Assembly (NCBI GenBank): GCA_001599815.1
Contig: BCIA01000002.1
Location: 6,235,626-6,299,625 of the forward strand
Source: Furcasterigmium furcatum
Taxonomy: Eukaryota > Ascomycota > Sordariomycetes > Glomerellales > Plectosphaerellaceae
Length of the DNA stretch: 64,000 nucleotides
Reading direction: 5' to 3'
Shown here: piece by piece, positions 45,133 to 55,859 of the stretch
Layout: each line of letters opens with the position of its first letter
Position numbering within the stretch: position 1 is the stretch's first letter
Notes under the pieces: model-generated
The model's database searches: none
What the model saw: the letters and a program-made list of their open reading frames with translations, nothing else
What the model was told of the DNA's origin: nothing
Position numbers and translations under genes: made by a program

Positions 45133-46347
45133 CTAGGTATGGAGCCTGTTGGATCTGGAAGTGTGTGTGCATTGACTGTGGAAAACTAGCTCCACGCCTC
45201 GGGCATCAGTCACTTGACCACGGAAGAGGGCCTGGACTCGGCACAGGCTAATAAAGCTAGGAGAGTGAATAACTGATGAGAGCAGGCTGGCGAAAAAGGG
45301 GCAGTTTATGAAAGACTCGGTGAATGCCAGGCTTCGGGGGCGATACTGGCCCAGAAAGTCGACGAAAAACGTGCATCGCGTAAACGGGGTTTGGCAATGT
45401 TCGTTTGACCAGGGGTAGGTCAAAGGGCACCTCATTAAGCACGCCGTAGTCTGGCCCGGGTTGAGGAAGATGATATCTCCCTTTGGATTAAACCAGCGGC
45501 ATCTGGTCTCGTCTAACTGGCCGAGGGAGGAATACCTGCTGTATCGTTTGCAGACAGGTTCTGTCGGCCGCATCTGAAGTGGCTAACATGCTCATGTCAG
45601 ATATCCCGCCGATGGGTTTCGGACCCGCCCCGGACGCCATTTCCAATCTTCAGGTGGACGAAACATAGAGGCAGAGAGAGCGGAGAAGGCAGAGGAGCTG
45701 CTGCGGATTGCTGGCATTATTGTACTCAGCGCCCATCTACTTCCGCCCGAGGGATGCGCACTGGCCGTTGTGGGTTATCATGGAATGCACAACCAGGCAT
45801 GGGGGTTTTCAGCAGCTACCCAACCTAAACACCCCGCCCCAGGAACGACCCGCTTTTTCACTCCAACTTTCAAAGTGGGAGTGAAAACGCGGGTCTGCAA
45901 CCGCCATCATACGACGAGACTTGGACGTGCTGTTTCCTCCCGGCTGCTTCCGTCGACGGATTCCGGCCAACGATCATGAAGCTTTTAACAGCGCACATTG
46001 TTAACAAGACTTGGAATTACCGACAATATGAGTTAGCGAGAACGGACTGTTGTCAGAAATATCCTGAAGCGCACTCGGCGCACCTCCCTGCTGCCTTGTC
46101 AGGGGGCGAACTGGCCCATGCGATTCGCCACGTCCATGGATTCGCAGTAGACGCCGTAGATGGTTGGGCGCCCGTGTGGGTAGCGGAAACATTGGATATC
46201 CTCGAGGAAGGGCTGGACCCGGAGGAAAACGCGTTCGAAGACCCGGTGCTCGTCCAGGACCATCTCCCATACGATGAGGCACAGCTCGGCTGGCAGGTCG
46301 GGAAACAGGTTGAATGAGGAGCCGTTTTGCGTGGGTTGAGCAGACAT
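45133..46347 (-). pseudogene. 2EXR-domain gene split into two pieces
   Basis: The N-terminal piece (46347-46099, 82 codons) starts MSAQPTQNGSSFNLFPDLPA and carries the 2EXR signature FPDLPAELCLIVWEMVLDE; it stops after NRMGQFAP. The C-terminal piece (45573-45133) reads RCRWFNPKGDIIFLN and FVDFLGQYRPRSLAF. Both align in order with the intact neighbour at 48149-47451 (FGDLPPEVRQQIWEM, SWRWFDPENDLVQ, FLDFVGRFRPKHLVF). About 530 bases without homology separate them and contain a strong palindrome. The junction has no good donor before the stop, so an intron is unlikely. The second piece also degenerates after LAFTES. Confidence 0.6.
45847..45895. repeat. 49-nt near-perfect palindrome (24-nt arms, 1-nt loop)
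   Basis: The left arm 45847-45870 begins GACCCGC and ends ACTTT; the right arm 45872-45895 begins AAAGT and ends GCGGGTC. The arms match as inverted repeats at 22 of 24 positions with only C45871 between them. It lies in the sequence that interrupts the 2EXR relic. Confidence 0.85.
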
Positions 46348-47450
46348 CTTGAATGTTGAGAGAGTTTGTACTGGAGAATTGGAGGTCTCGAATTCGTAAT
46401 TCTGCTGTTTACTGAGTGGGATTCATTCTCGAGTCGGGTTCAGTACGTGGTGTCATCAGCTTTCGTCGATGCTAGCCAGCGATGCGGTGACAATGTGGTC
46501 GGTGTTTTGCTTGGTTTCGTAGCTTCTGCAGAGAGGCAGACGGAATTAATGTGCGGTGGCCCGGGTTTGTAAAGGCGGAAGACTCTAAGTGGTTCCTGGA
46601 AAGGATAAGGATTCCGAGTGAGGGCCTGGGACGGACCCGCGGCACTGGAAAATGCCACACTGTGCATTGTCCATTGTCCATTGTGGGGCTCTCAAGTAAA
46701 TGCCACCATGAGCTCCGAACAACCGCCTCAAATGAACAATAACTGAGACATACTCGGTCCATTGTGTCAAACGCCTTGAGCATAGTTCCAGGGGTGGTAG
46801 ACGGCAAGATGCAGCACCGCTCGGGTGGAGGCGGCGCTGCTGGGATATCCTACGTTGATTTGCACTCTCATTCACTTCTCAGAGGGTTCCTTCCTCGTGG
46901 AAACGACAAAAGTCTTTGGAAGTGAATGGCCATTTCGGCAATCCGCCTCCTGGTTGGTCTTGAGCGAGACATGATGCTCCCAGTCTGGCTGTGGACAACC
47001 TCTTTTCTCAGCGGAATCTGGTTGCGATGATGCATTGTGATGAGTTCGAAGAGAGACTGGATGGAGACATTGAGTGGGCAAGACACAATATATATGTCCG
47101 CCAGAAGTGAATCAACGTGGGTTGAAATGCCAGCAGTGAATCATATGAAAGGGTCACAATCGAGTTTGACGCTGGTTCACGGAGTTTGGACAAGATGGGA
47201 GGCACTCAAAATCGTTTGATAAAACACACACGGTATTTACAAACATCTAGGTAGATGAAATTGGGTTTATGATGATCATGTCTAGCTCGTGGCATGGCGC
47301 GCCCAAAATGACAACACTTGTTGTCACTGCGCGCCGAATCCGAGCTGGATCTCTATTGTCTACGAATAATACTACTTTCCCTGTGACTTACCGTGAGTCA
47401 TGACATGCTACTCCTGCTCGACCACATCTGGCCATACTCTACCGCATAAT
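46348..47450. other. Intergenic between two 2EXR loci
   Basis: AT content is somewhat higher than in flanking genes. Short frames only; no further 2EXR piece identified. Confidence 0.35.
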
Positions 47451-48149
47451 CTACATCCCGAAGATGTGAATGTACTCCTCAATCTTGAACGGGTACAGGT
47501 GCCTTCCGGTCGGGTCAATGTTGTACTGCTCATAGACAACAACCGACGTGCTGTCGAAGGGCGCGTACTCGCTGAACGTGTCAGGAGCCTTGAGAAGAGA
47601 CAGAAAGGCCGCGAACGAGGTCCAGTCCCGAGCCTCAAGTTCACTGGGGAACACCAAGTGTTTGGGACGGAAACGGCCGACGAAGTCCAGGAACCAGTCC
47701 TCGCCCAGAATCTGCGGATGCCGGAAGCGCCGCTCGCGGAGGCGCCTGGTCGGAGGGATCAGGTGGGCAACGCGAGCGGCACCGCCGGGGAAGCCGATCT
47801 GGACAAGGTCATTCTCAGGGTCGAACCAACGCCAGGAAGTGTTGGCTTGCTCGGGCTGGCTGTCGGCCAACTGGGAAGGGGTCGGGACAAAGGTCCAGTG
47901 GCGGCGGGCCACGACGGTGGCCTCGTATGAGACCGGCATCACGTGGGGAACGCGCTGGCCGCTTCCGGTCCCAACAAGGAACTGGAAAAGGGTGCCATCC
48001 TCTTCATCGACCATGAAGACGGCCTCGATGATGCGCCTACGGCCAGGGGCCATGGGAATCATCTCCCAGATCTGCTGGCGAACCTCCGGGGGGAGGTCGC
48101 CGAAGCCGGGGCCGGGGGGGCGGTTGTTCTGAATAGGTTGGTTTGCCAT
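47451..48149 (-). CDS. 2EXR-domain protein
   Basis: Single exon, 232 residues, ATG at 48149. The 2EXR signature is GFGDLPPEVRQQIWEMIPM at residues ~14-33, followed by a strand-rich part (RRIIEAVFMVDE, HVMPVSYEATVVARRHW) and the second half SWRWFDPENDLVQIGF, FLDFVGRFRPKHLVFPS and DSTSVVVYEQYN. 2EXR proteins form large, fast-evolving families in Pezizomycotina; their function is unknown and the name refers to two conserved EXR-like motifs. No signal peptide or membrane segment. A broken paralogue lies 1.1 kb downstream on the same strand. Confidence 0.8.
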   Translation of the reverse strand: MANQPIQNNRPPGPGFGDLPPEVRQQIWEMIPMAPGRRRIIEAVFMVDEEDGTLFQFLVGTGSGQRVPHVMPVSYEATVVARRHWTFVPTPSQLADSQPEQANTSWRWFDPENDLVQIGFPGGAARVAHLIPPTRRLRERRFRHPQILGEDWFLDFVGRFRPKHLVFPSELEARDWTSFAAFLSLLKAPDTFSEYAPFDSTSVVVYEQYNIDPTGRHLYPFKIEEYIHIFGM

Positions 48150-48847
48150 ATTCAGAGGTATTAGTGGTTGTTGGTGTTTGTGGTTTGGATGTTGTGGCCA
48201 AAATGGACGGGACTCCGACCCTTGATATAGGTTGCCACCGATAATTGGTCAACAGAAGTGCGCTCAGCCTCAAGAGACTCTTTTCCTACTGTTTAGCTTG
48301 AATGGGCTCTCACGCGCCATGGTCGTGGCACTCATGAACAGGGACGCCATAAAACACCTTGGCCTCGAAGAGTTGGGTAGAACGCCGCGTTGTGTCTTGG
48401 CCCCAAATCACGAGTCCTGGGAGATACAAATTTTGCTCAGATCGCACATCAGCACTCACTGGCACAGGGGGTGTGTCGGCATGCCTAGTCGCAAGCTCAA
48501 GTTACGTGGTTCACTGGCTGAGACGATTGTGGTGGTCTGTGAGTGATCTGCCTCTGAACAAGCCGTCTCCGTGGTCCATCATCCAAGTCACATTCAACGT
48601 GTGACCTGGCGCACGCCCCGAGCGGGCGTGTTGTCCTCGCATATCGCGTCTGAATTGGGTTCCTCTCCAGGTGTGCAGTGACTTGACGGCCTGGTCGGTG
48701 TTCACTGAGTGTAGACAACTCCCACCTCCACGGTAGAGCACGGCTACATATATCGCCCTGGTAGCTACATTTCATTGCCTTCCCCCCTTCGGACCCCCTT
48801 CATCACACATAACACACCACCCCCACGAGACGACAACTTCCGCAAAG
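48150..48847. other. Divergent intergenic region
   Basis: About 700 bases between the divergent 2EXR gene and the repeat-protein gene. It ends in a pyrimidine/CAC-rich leader just before 48848, typical of a strong fungal promoter and supporting the start at 48848. Confidence 0.4.
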
Positions 48848-49336
48848 ATGTCGCTCTACCCACACGGCTCCCGCCGTCTCCTCGCCCGCCACCGCTGGAT
48901 CACTCGTGACCTCGACGAGCACAACGCAACGCGTGCTCTTGAGGCCCAGAACCAGACTCGCGGCCCCCCCACCGTTGTCCTCACCCGCAATGTCGAGGAC
49001 AACAGCCACGACCACCGCCGCCTGCCCGCTCGCTACCGCTGGGTGACCTACGATCTTGACGAGCACAACGCGACTCAAGATCGCCCCGCCGGTGTCATCG
49101 CTCGCAGCGTTGACTCCGAGACTCTCCATGAGGCCCTCGTCACCGATCTCCCCCCTCCGACGCCGAAGAAGAGCGCCGAGATCACCGATGAGTGGTGCGA
49201 TGTCGACTACTTCGGCAACAGTGCCGCCGTCGGCGACATGGCCCATGAGGACAGGGGCCCCTCCGCTGTGGTGCGTGAAGAGCTCAACGCTCGCATTGTC
49301 TCCTGGCTCAACCAGGTCGACATGACGGACTGCTAA
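48848..49336 (+). CDS. Orphan protein with internal 48-residue duplication
   Basis: Unspliced reading gives 162 residues with strong C-ending codon bias, so it is very likely coding. Two repeats start at 48872 and 49016 (144 bases apart): RRLLARHRWITRDLDEHNAT and RRLPARYRWVTYDLDEHNAT. An acidic part (EWCDVDYFGNSAAVGDMAHE) and a helix (REELNARIVSWLNQ) follow. No signal peptide or membrane segment. An alternative model removes 49271-49347 (donor GTGCGT, branch TGCTAAC, acceptor AAG, both ends phase 0) and continues SPKGTKTTEEADKEKALRER and IEKWLAGVYPCEKD to a stop at 49572. The stop of the unspliced form lies inside that branch point. Family not recognised. Confidence 0.65.
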   Translation: MSLYPHGSRRLLARHRWITRDLDEHNATRALEAQNQTRGPPTVVLTRNVEDNSHDHRRLPARYRWVTYDLDEHNATQDRPAGVIARSVDSETLHEALVTDLPPPTPKKSAEITDEWCDVDYFGNSAAVGDMAHEDRGPSAVVREELNARIVSWLNQVDMTDC

Positions 49337-49572
49337 CGGTGTTCAAGTCTCCAAAAGGCACGAAAACGACTGAGGAGGCAGACAAGGAGAAGGCTCTTCG
49401 TGAGCGTATCGAGAAGTGGCTCGCGGGCGTGTATCCCTGCGAGAAGGATCGCGAAACGGATTGCTTATCGAGAGGAGAGCGCGGCGCGGGGGAACCCGAC
49501 CGGAGATCGCCCCGCGAAGAGCGCGATCTGGATACTGCAGTTGGAGAGGTACGGGTTACATCAGGAACATAG

Positions 49573-50161
49573 AGGATTGGGACAGGCGGTTTGTTTTGGA
49601 TACTCCATGGGAACACATGGACAGCGACGTAGTAATAGAGAATCCCCACATTGTATGGGCGAATTTGACGGACACAACAACATGTAATGTTTTTCTTCTT
49701 GCTTTGAAAGTGAATGTGTATGTATTGGCCACGATGAATGGGTGTTTGCAGGGCGAATCCTGTAATGCTATGTGGCGTGAACATGGAGTCCCACAACGAG
49801 AGAGCATCCAGAACACGTCAAGGGGCAGCAGAAAAGATGGCCGCCCATCTAGGAAGGCCGAAGTCGACCAGACCTCAGATTGAGCCTCAGATAATTGACA
49901 AGACCTCTCTCGGAACTTCAGAAATTTGAGCTTCGACAGCAATACAAACGAACCGGTCATGTATTTTGCGACCCTCGTGCATGTCCTCACAACCCAGGTA
50001 GAAACAATGGGAATCAAGTGAAATGGTATGCTTGGCCTTAGGCTATGATTATTACAGCGGCTCATGTTCGCTACATCAATGCTCGAACTCGCGGGTCTCC
50101 TGGGTATCATACCTCAGTACCTATCCATACACGGCCCAAGAACCTTAGACGTCCCCTCGCC
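49573..50161. other. Convergent intergenic region
   Basis: Between the orphan gene and the 3' end of the coilin-like gene. Nothing recognised. Confidence 0.35.
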
Positions 50162-53100
50162 TCAAATCTCCCCCTCCCAAGCCGCGCTCGTCGCGCGACG
50201 GGCCGACCCCTTCTTGGTTCCTAGGACAGCCGCCGGCAACGACCGCCTCCGCGACTTCCGCTGCGAGCCCGACGGGGTGCTGTCCACGCGCTGCTTTTGC
50301 TTCCCTGCAGCCTTCTTGGCGCTCTGTCGTGTAGTCTTCTTGGCTGACGGCGTTCCCTTGCTGCCGCGTTTGCCCTTGTAGTTGGTGTCTACCTCGTCCT
50401 CGGCATAGTCTTCCTCCACGACTTCTTTACCGGGAGATGACGAGTCGGAAGACAGCGCAACCACCTGGGACCCTTCGGGAACGACGAATGCGGAAGCGCC
50501 CTTCTTCAACGCGAAAGGCTGCGTGGCCCGCTTCTTGCTCAGGGAGGAGGTGGTCGGCTGGGTGGAGTTCGGGAACAGTTGCTTCCTAGCAGTGAGCGGC
50601 GAGCTCGCGTCCTCCATGTCTTCGATGAGCTGGAATCTTGCCTCGAGCGGCGCGGTCATGCCACGTCCTTTGAGAGCAGACTCAGCAGCTGCCTTGGGAG
50701 GGCTCAGATTGGTGCGGGACGTGGTTGCGGTGGCCCAGATTTCGTCCAGCGGCGGGAATGACGCCTCTGACGACGGAGTATGGTCGGGCTGCGTTTGGCG
50801 AGGCGTCTCGATCGAGGGCTCAGCTGCAGGTGTCGGATCCTGAGAGATGTCATCCTCCTCCCCGTTAATGGCAGGGGCGGGGGACTCGTGGCCCAGATTG
50901 AGGGTGACGTGAGGGTCAAGCTGTCTTCCGCTGGGAACGCTGGCCGACTCCGAATTGACCGAGTCTTGCGAGACTTCTTGCCCACCTTCCGCTTCCTCCT
51001 GAGCATCAACACTGGGCGACTTTTGGGCTTCGTTGGGTGTGTCAACCACTACCGTGATCTCAGCTTCCTCATCAGAGACTGCCACAGTGGTAGACATCTC
51101 TTGGAGCTGACGGGATGGGCTGTTAGCGTCCCGTCCCTGGGCCCTGGAGACGTTCTCATGCCCCAAGGAGGGGCTCTTGGCAGCTCGAGGAGGTCCAACA
51201 GAGGACATGATGGTATCGTCGTCTGGCTCGCCTGCCTCAGCATCAAGCTGCTGCTCGCTGGGTTCCTCAACGTGAATGGAACTCGCCCGTGAGATGTTCG
51301 CTTCCTGTTGTGCTTGCGCCGATGTTGGAGCCTCGCACTGCACCTCGTTGTATTGTGTCTCTGCCACAATGTTGTCTGAGATGGCAGCGATCGCTTGTGC
51401 AGCCTCTTGCGAGCCGAGCGGCTGCTGGATGATCTTGGGCTCAACGAGCTCGGCGAAGTCGATCTCGCGATAACCATCATCATGCTGAGGCTCGTCTCCG
51501 TCTTCGTCCATATCCGGGGCTTCGAACCGATCGTAGATCCGCTCGCCCGTGTGCTCATCATACACCTTCTCGCTTTGCTCCAGAGCACGATCTCGCTTCG
51601 CAAGAAGTAACCGCAGGCATTTGCCATCATCATCTTCTACCTTGACCACGATAGCCGTGACGCTGACCATCTCAGGCTGCCAGTTGGTCTGCGCCGAAAG
51701 GAGAAAGTGCTTCCACGTGATGACCATGCCAGGAATGGCATCCCCAAGTTTGAGGTCTGTCAAAGCGGCCAGATTGGCAGGTAAAGAGGGGAGGTCATCG
51801 AAGTCTGAGAATTGACTGTCGTTGGCCAACTTCGACGGAGGATCGTCGTACGTGAGTACCGTGTCGTCGAACGCAGTGTCATCCTCTGCCTGAGCCCACG
51901 ATTCGTCGTAATTAAGGTCTTCGGCGGCAGTCCTTTGCTTCTTGCTGGACGCAGATGTTCCTGCATCTTCGGTTTGATGTGCCGCGTTCAGCTTGCGCTT
52001 GCCACCCTTCTTGCCGTACGATTGATATTGTTGCTGCGGGTCCCAGCGCTGGACGAAGGGGAATGGGGGCTCCGAGAGCTCAATGCCCTCATCACAACAC
52101 TCCACCGCTCGGTAGTTGATCTTTTTCCGCCAGGCATCAGGATCCTCATCCACTTTGGGAGCTTCGGGCTCAGCCGGCGCCTCGACTTCCATCCGGTCTG
52201 TGTCCGTCCGTGGGTTCTGGTGAGGGCGGACATTATTCATCAGATCGCTTCGAAGTTTGTCTTCGTCTGCCTTGGACTTGGGGTTCCGCAATCCCAGCGC
52301 CCCGAAGAGCATCCTACGCCCAGCATTGACATTGAGCCGCAAGCGTCGGGGCGCTGAAGGCGAGGGCTCTTCTGCCTCTTGTGTGGCGGCGGGTGATTGG
52401 CTCGCTTCCTCTGCTTTCTTCGACTTCTTGAGAGCAGAGTCGTCGGTAGTGACAGGGAAGCTCCCAGGTGCGTAAGGCGTAGGGACAGCAGCATTGGATG
52501 CCACTGCCTTCTCATTCCTCTCGGTCCGCTGAGCTTTCTCTGGCGTGCCCATATCCATCATCTCAAGGAGAGCTTTCTTCCTGGCCAAGAACTCCTCATT
52601 CTCCTGGGCAACAGAGGAGTCAGGCGTGGGGTCTTGCATGGCATTGCTGCTATCCGAAGCAGCTTTGCCTGAAGCATGTTGCTTGGCAAGGCGGCGACGC
52701 AAGTTCCTTCTTTGAGTCTTTCGCATGCCTCGCCCTGGTGGTTGCTCAGTGTTGGCAAGAGAGACATCTGCACTCTCTTGTTCGGAAGAGGGATCCGGAA
52801 ATGTTGTCTTGTGGGGGATGACGGGTTTGCTTGAGACTTCCTCGGGTTCTGAATCGGAATCGGACTCGGAGCTTGAGCTTGAGCTTTCGCTGCTGCTATC
52901 GCTGCTATCTTCGGAGCTCTCCACAGGGGCGTTTTGAACGATCTTGTGCCTGATGACGGTTCCGTCGCCATCGGATTCATCCTCAGAGGACTCTTCGGAG
53001 CTGCTGTCTGATGAGCTCAATGCTGCAGTCTTCCCACCTGTCGCCAGGTTCGGTTGACTTGACGCGCTGCTATCAGAATCTTCCGACTCGTCAGATGACG

Positions 53101-54151
53101 ATGACGATGAGGAGGAGGAAGAGGAGGCGGGAGCGTTGTCAGATTGCTTTTCGATACCGAACAGTTTGGCTGCTATTATGCGATCGCCTTCCGAGTCCGA
53201 AGTTGAGTCTGAGTCCGAGTCCGACACAGGACTCGGGGAAGAGCTGATTTCGAGTGCTTTACGCTTCCGCAGCCTGGATTTCGTCCCGTTGTTAGCGAGC
53301 CTGGTCTTCTCGATGCGGCCCAGCGAGCTTAGGTCAAAAGACTCCTCCGGGGCAAGGTCTTCGCGAAGAGCTTCAAGCTCCGCGGTGAGATCGTCCTCGA
53401 CCTCGTCCCAGTCGGATTCTTCGCCCCTGTCCGCGTGGTCGGCTTCCTCCACACTGGACGCCGGCTCATCGGCGTCCACGTGACCCGGCTCAAAGTCGTC
53501 ATCCTCTGGAATATCGTCTGCGTCGTCGAAATCAGCCCTGAATCGAACGCTGCTCGTGCGTCTCGAACCGCCTCCGATCCCGGGGCTGTGATATTCGAGC
53601 AGGAGAGGGTTCTCCGCTTCCTCGTCCTCCTCGTCTTCGTAGTCGTCGGGTATCTCGACCTTGGCGCGCTTTCGAGGCGGGAGTGTCACAAGGGGTCGGT
53701 TGCGCGGCGCATTAAGCCATCGTCTTCCATACGCGACACCGTCGACGAGGTGTCTTCCGTCCGCGGTGATCTGGTGCCTGCCGCTGGCCCGTCGGAGTCT
53801 GAGGTCGTCGGAGAGGAGGGACCGTATGCTGTGATTGATGAGTTAGAAAATGTGTGCGAGGGAGAGAGGGGAGCAGAACACCACGTACATGACTTGATCG
53901 TCATCCTTCAACACCTTCGAGACCTGCTGGAAGTGCAAGCATTCGAAGGCAGTCCCGTCCGAGCCCTTGAGCTCGACGACGTAGTCCTCGAGCCCCCAAT
54001 CGTCGCCTTCGAGGGGCAGGACCTCGTTGACCTTCTCGACCAGTTTCGCGATCGTGGAATCCGGGCCGGCAGGGGTATTCCAGAGCAGGTTCACCTCCGG
54101 AAGGCCATGGCGGCGGACTTGGAGCCGCAGGCGCAGCTCGCGGTCAGACAT
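50162..54151 (-). CDS. Coilin-like nuclear protein (ubiquitin-like N-terminus, acidic Ser-rich centre, Tudor-like domain)
   Basis: Two exons: 54151-53889 and 53828-50162, 60-nt intron (donor GTACGT, acceptor CAG), 1,309 residues. The N-terminus (LRLRLQVRRHGLPEVNLLWN ... DDDQVMIRSLLSDDLRLRRA) has the layout of the coilin N-terminal self-association domain: Leu/Arg strand, Trp, then helix, and a closing DDDQVMIR like coilin's DND-x-IRV. The centre is Asp/Glu- and Ser-rich, with a basic RKTQRRNLRRRLAKQ patch like coilin's RG/R-rich nuclear signal. Around residue 680-800 a Tudor-like part occurs: LGDAIPGMVITWKHFLLS, NWQPEMVSVTAIVVKVEDDD and YREIDFAELVEPKII. A 500-residue acidic extension ends in a basic AT-hook-like tail. 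Coilin scaffolds Cajal bodies for snRNP maturation; the assignment here rests on order and motif pattern. Confidence 0.68.
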
Positions 54152-54679
54152 GTCGGCCACTGTGTGTGGTGGTTGAGGTATCGCGGCTAGCAGATCTCGA
54201 GGGGTCGATCCATGCCCGCAGTCGAAAGGGGCGGCTCTTGGAGGTATCGCTTGAATGCTGAGGTGACACTTGGAGGTGGAAGGAGTATTGAGGACGAGAC
54301 TGCCCAAGGTCTGCCTGGTGGAGGAGGTTCTTCAGAAATAAAAGCGGGGCAAAACGTCGCGACTGGTGCAAGATGACGCGCATGGGGAAGGCGCTCACGA
54401 GGAAGTCGACGTTGAACGCAACTGCCGCGTCCGAGGCATGATTTGCGAGGAAAGCGCCCCCAGGAGCCGCCTTGCTCTCAGACTCGCAGTGCACATTCCG
54501 TGTAAATCAGAACGCCGTGTAGATTGCTTTGTGCTTTATATAAGGCAAAGACTCTCCTCGAATCTCTAACCAGCGGTATTCCTGGATCATCGACGACGCC
54601 AACCTCCAAATGAATCCCAAACTCCAGTGATGCAACATCCTGAACATCAAATGCCATTTCCCTCTTCCGTACCCCTGGC
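54152..54679. other. Intergenic between the coilin-like gene and RIB1
   Basis: 528 bases, upstream of the coilin-like gene and downstream of RIB1 (same strand). Nothing else recognised. Confidence 0.4.
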
Positions 54680-55859
54680 TCATGACGGCATCGAAGCAGA
54701 ATCCAGCATGTGGCCCATCTTTTCGATCTGTGTCTCGAGTTAGTACCGTGCTCCGGACATGTGAGCGAGTGTGACATACCTTCGTCTTGAGATATCCCTC
54801 CACCTCCTGGCTCCTGAACCCACCAGCGCCCTTCCAGGACAGCGGCACCATGGCCACCCGCTCGGTGACCCGCACCTCCCTGTTCGGGCCCTCGATCGCC
54901 CGGATCTTGTCCGGGTTGTTGGTCATCAGCCGCACCTCCGTGTGGCCCAAGTCCATCATCATCGCCGTGGCCAGGCCGTAGCTCCGCGCGTCCGCGGGAT
55001 GCCGCAGCAGCAGGTTGGCCTCTACCGTGTCGGAGCCCAGATCCTGCAGGTTATACGCCTTGAGCTTCTCGCCCAGGCCGATGCCCCGGCCCTCCTGCCG
55101 CAGGTAGATGATGACGCCGCCGGCGGTGTTTCCCGGGAGGCTCATCTGCCGCGCCGCCTCGTCCAGCTGCTCGCCGCAGTCGCACCGCGCGGACCAGGCC
55201 GTCTCGCCCGTGTAGCACTCGGAATGGATTCGGACCAGCGGTGGTCCCGTTGGCGTTTCCGGCTCTGGCGCTCTCACGGCGCTCATCATGCCGCTCGTCG
55301 TTCGGCCGGGGAACAGTCGTCCGGTGTATGCGCCGCGGACCATCCTGTCCATCTCGGTCTCGCCCTCGCGCGGGGCATCCAGCGACTTGCTCCGGATGTG
55401 GGGGCCGAAGACGATGGCGAGATGCTCCTTGTTATCCACGTTGTTCTGGTAGAGGTGGAGGAACATCTCCGTCCCTGCCGTCGTCGGGATGCGCGCGCGG
55501 ACGACACATTGTACCTCCGGGAGGGTCTCTAGCAACCGAGGGCGCTTGGTTCCGCAGCCGCCACTGGGCACGGAGCTGTCGACGGGAACGCCCCTGGGAA
55601 ATTCCGAGGGCGTCGCGGTGCCCGGGGTCTGGGGAGGAGTGAAGGCGGGCGACAGGAGCGAGGGCGGAGGGGCAAGGTCGTCGAGAGCGGCGAGACGTGG
55701 GTTCTGGACTTGGTGAGTCGGTGTGACCGTACCCGAAGGCCGTTGGTCGGCGGGCCGCGTCCGCGGGGAGCAGTGGGAGGGCAGATGCGGGGTGTCCTCA
55801 TGCCAGTCCTGGCCGGGCGCATTGCTGCCGCCGTCGCCTGTGGTTTCGGAGGCCGGCAT
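54680..55859 (-). CDS. RIB1: GTP cyclohydrolase II (riboflavin biosynthesis)
   Basis: Two exons: 55859-54780 and 54727-54680, 52-nt intron (donor GTATGT, branch ACTAAC, acceptor CAG), 375 residues. It opens GTP to the 2,5-diaminopyrimidine intermediate, releasing formate and pyrophosphate: the first step of riboflavin synthesis. Seen: zinc-binding RIHSECYTGETAWSARCDCG (Cys-x10-Cys-x-Cys), the phosphate-binding YLRQEGRGIGLGEKLKAYNL, LRHPADARSYGLATAMMMDL, and LMTNNPDKIRAIEG. The N-terminal ~100 residues are Pro/Ser-rich and variable, as in other moulds. The tiny last exon encodes IEKMGHMLDSASMPS; without splicing the frame runs into an unrelated tail, so the intron is needed. No fused DHBP synthase domain. 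Confidence 0.94.

Noticed and set aside
53435..54190. 251-codon plus-strand frame over the coilin-like gene's start
   Set aside because: Shadow of the minus-strand gene; would span its intron.
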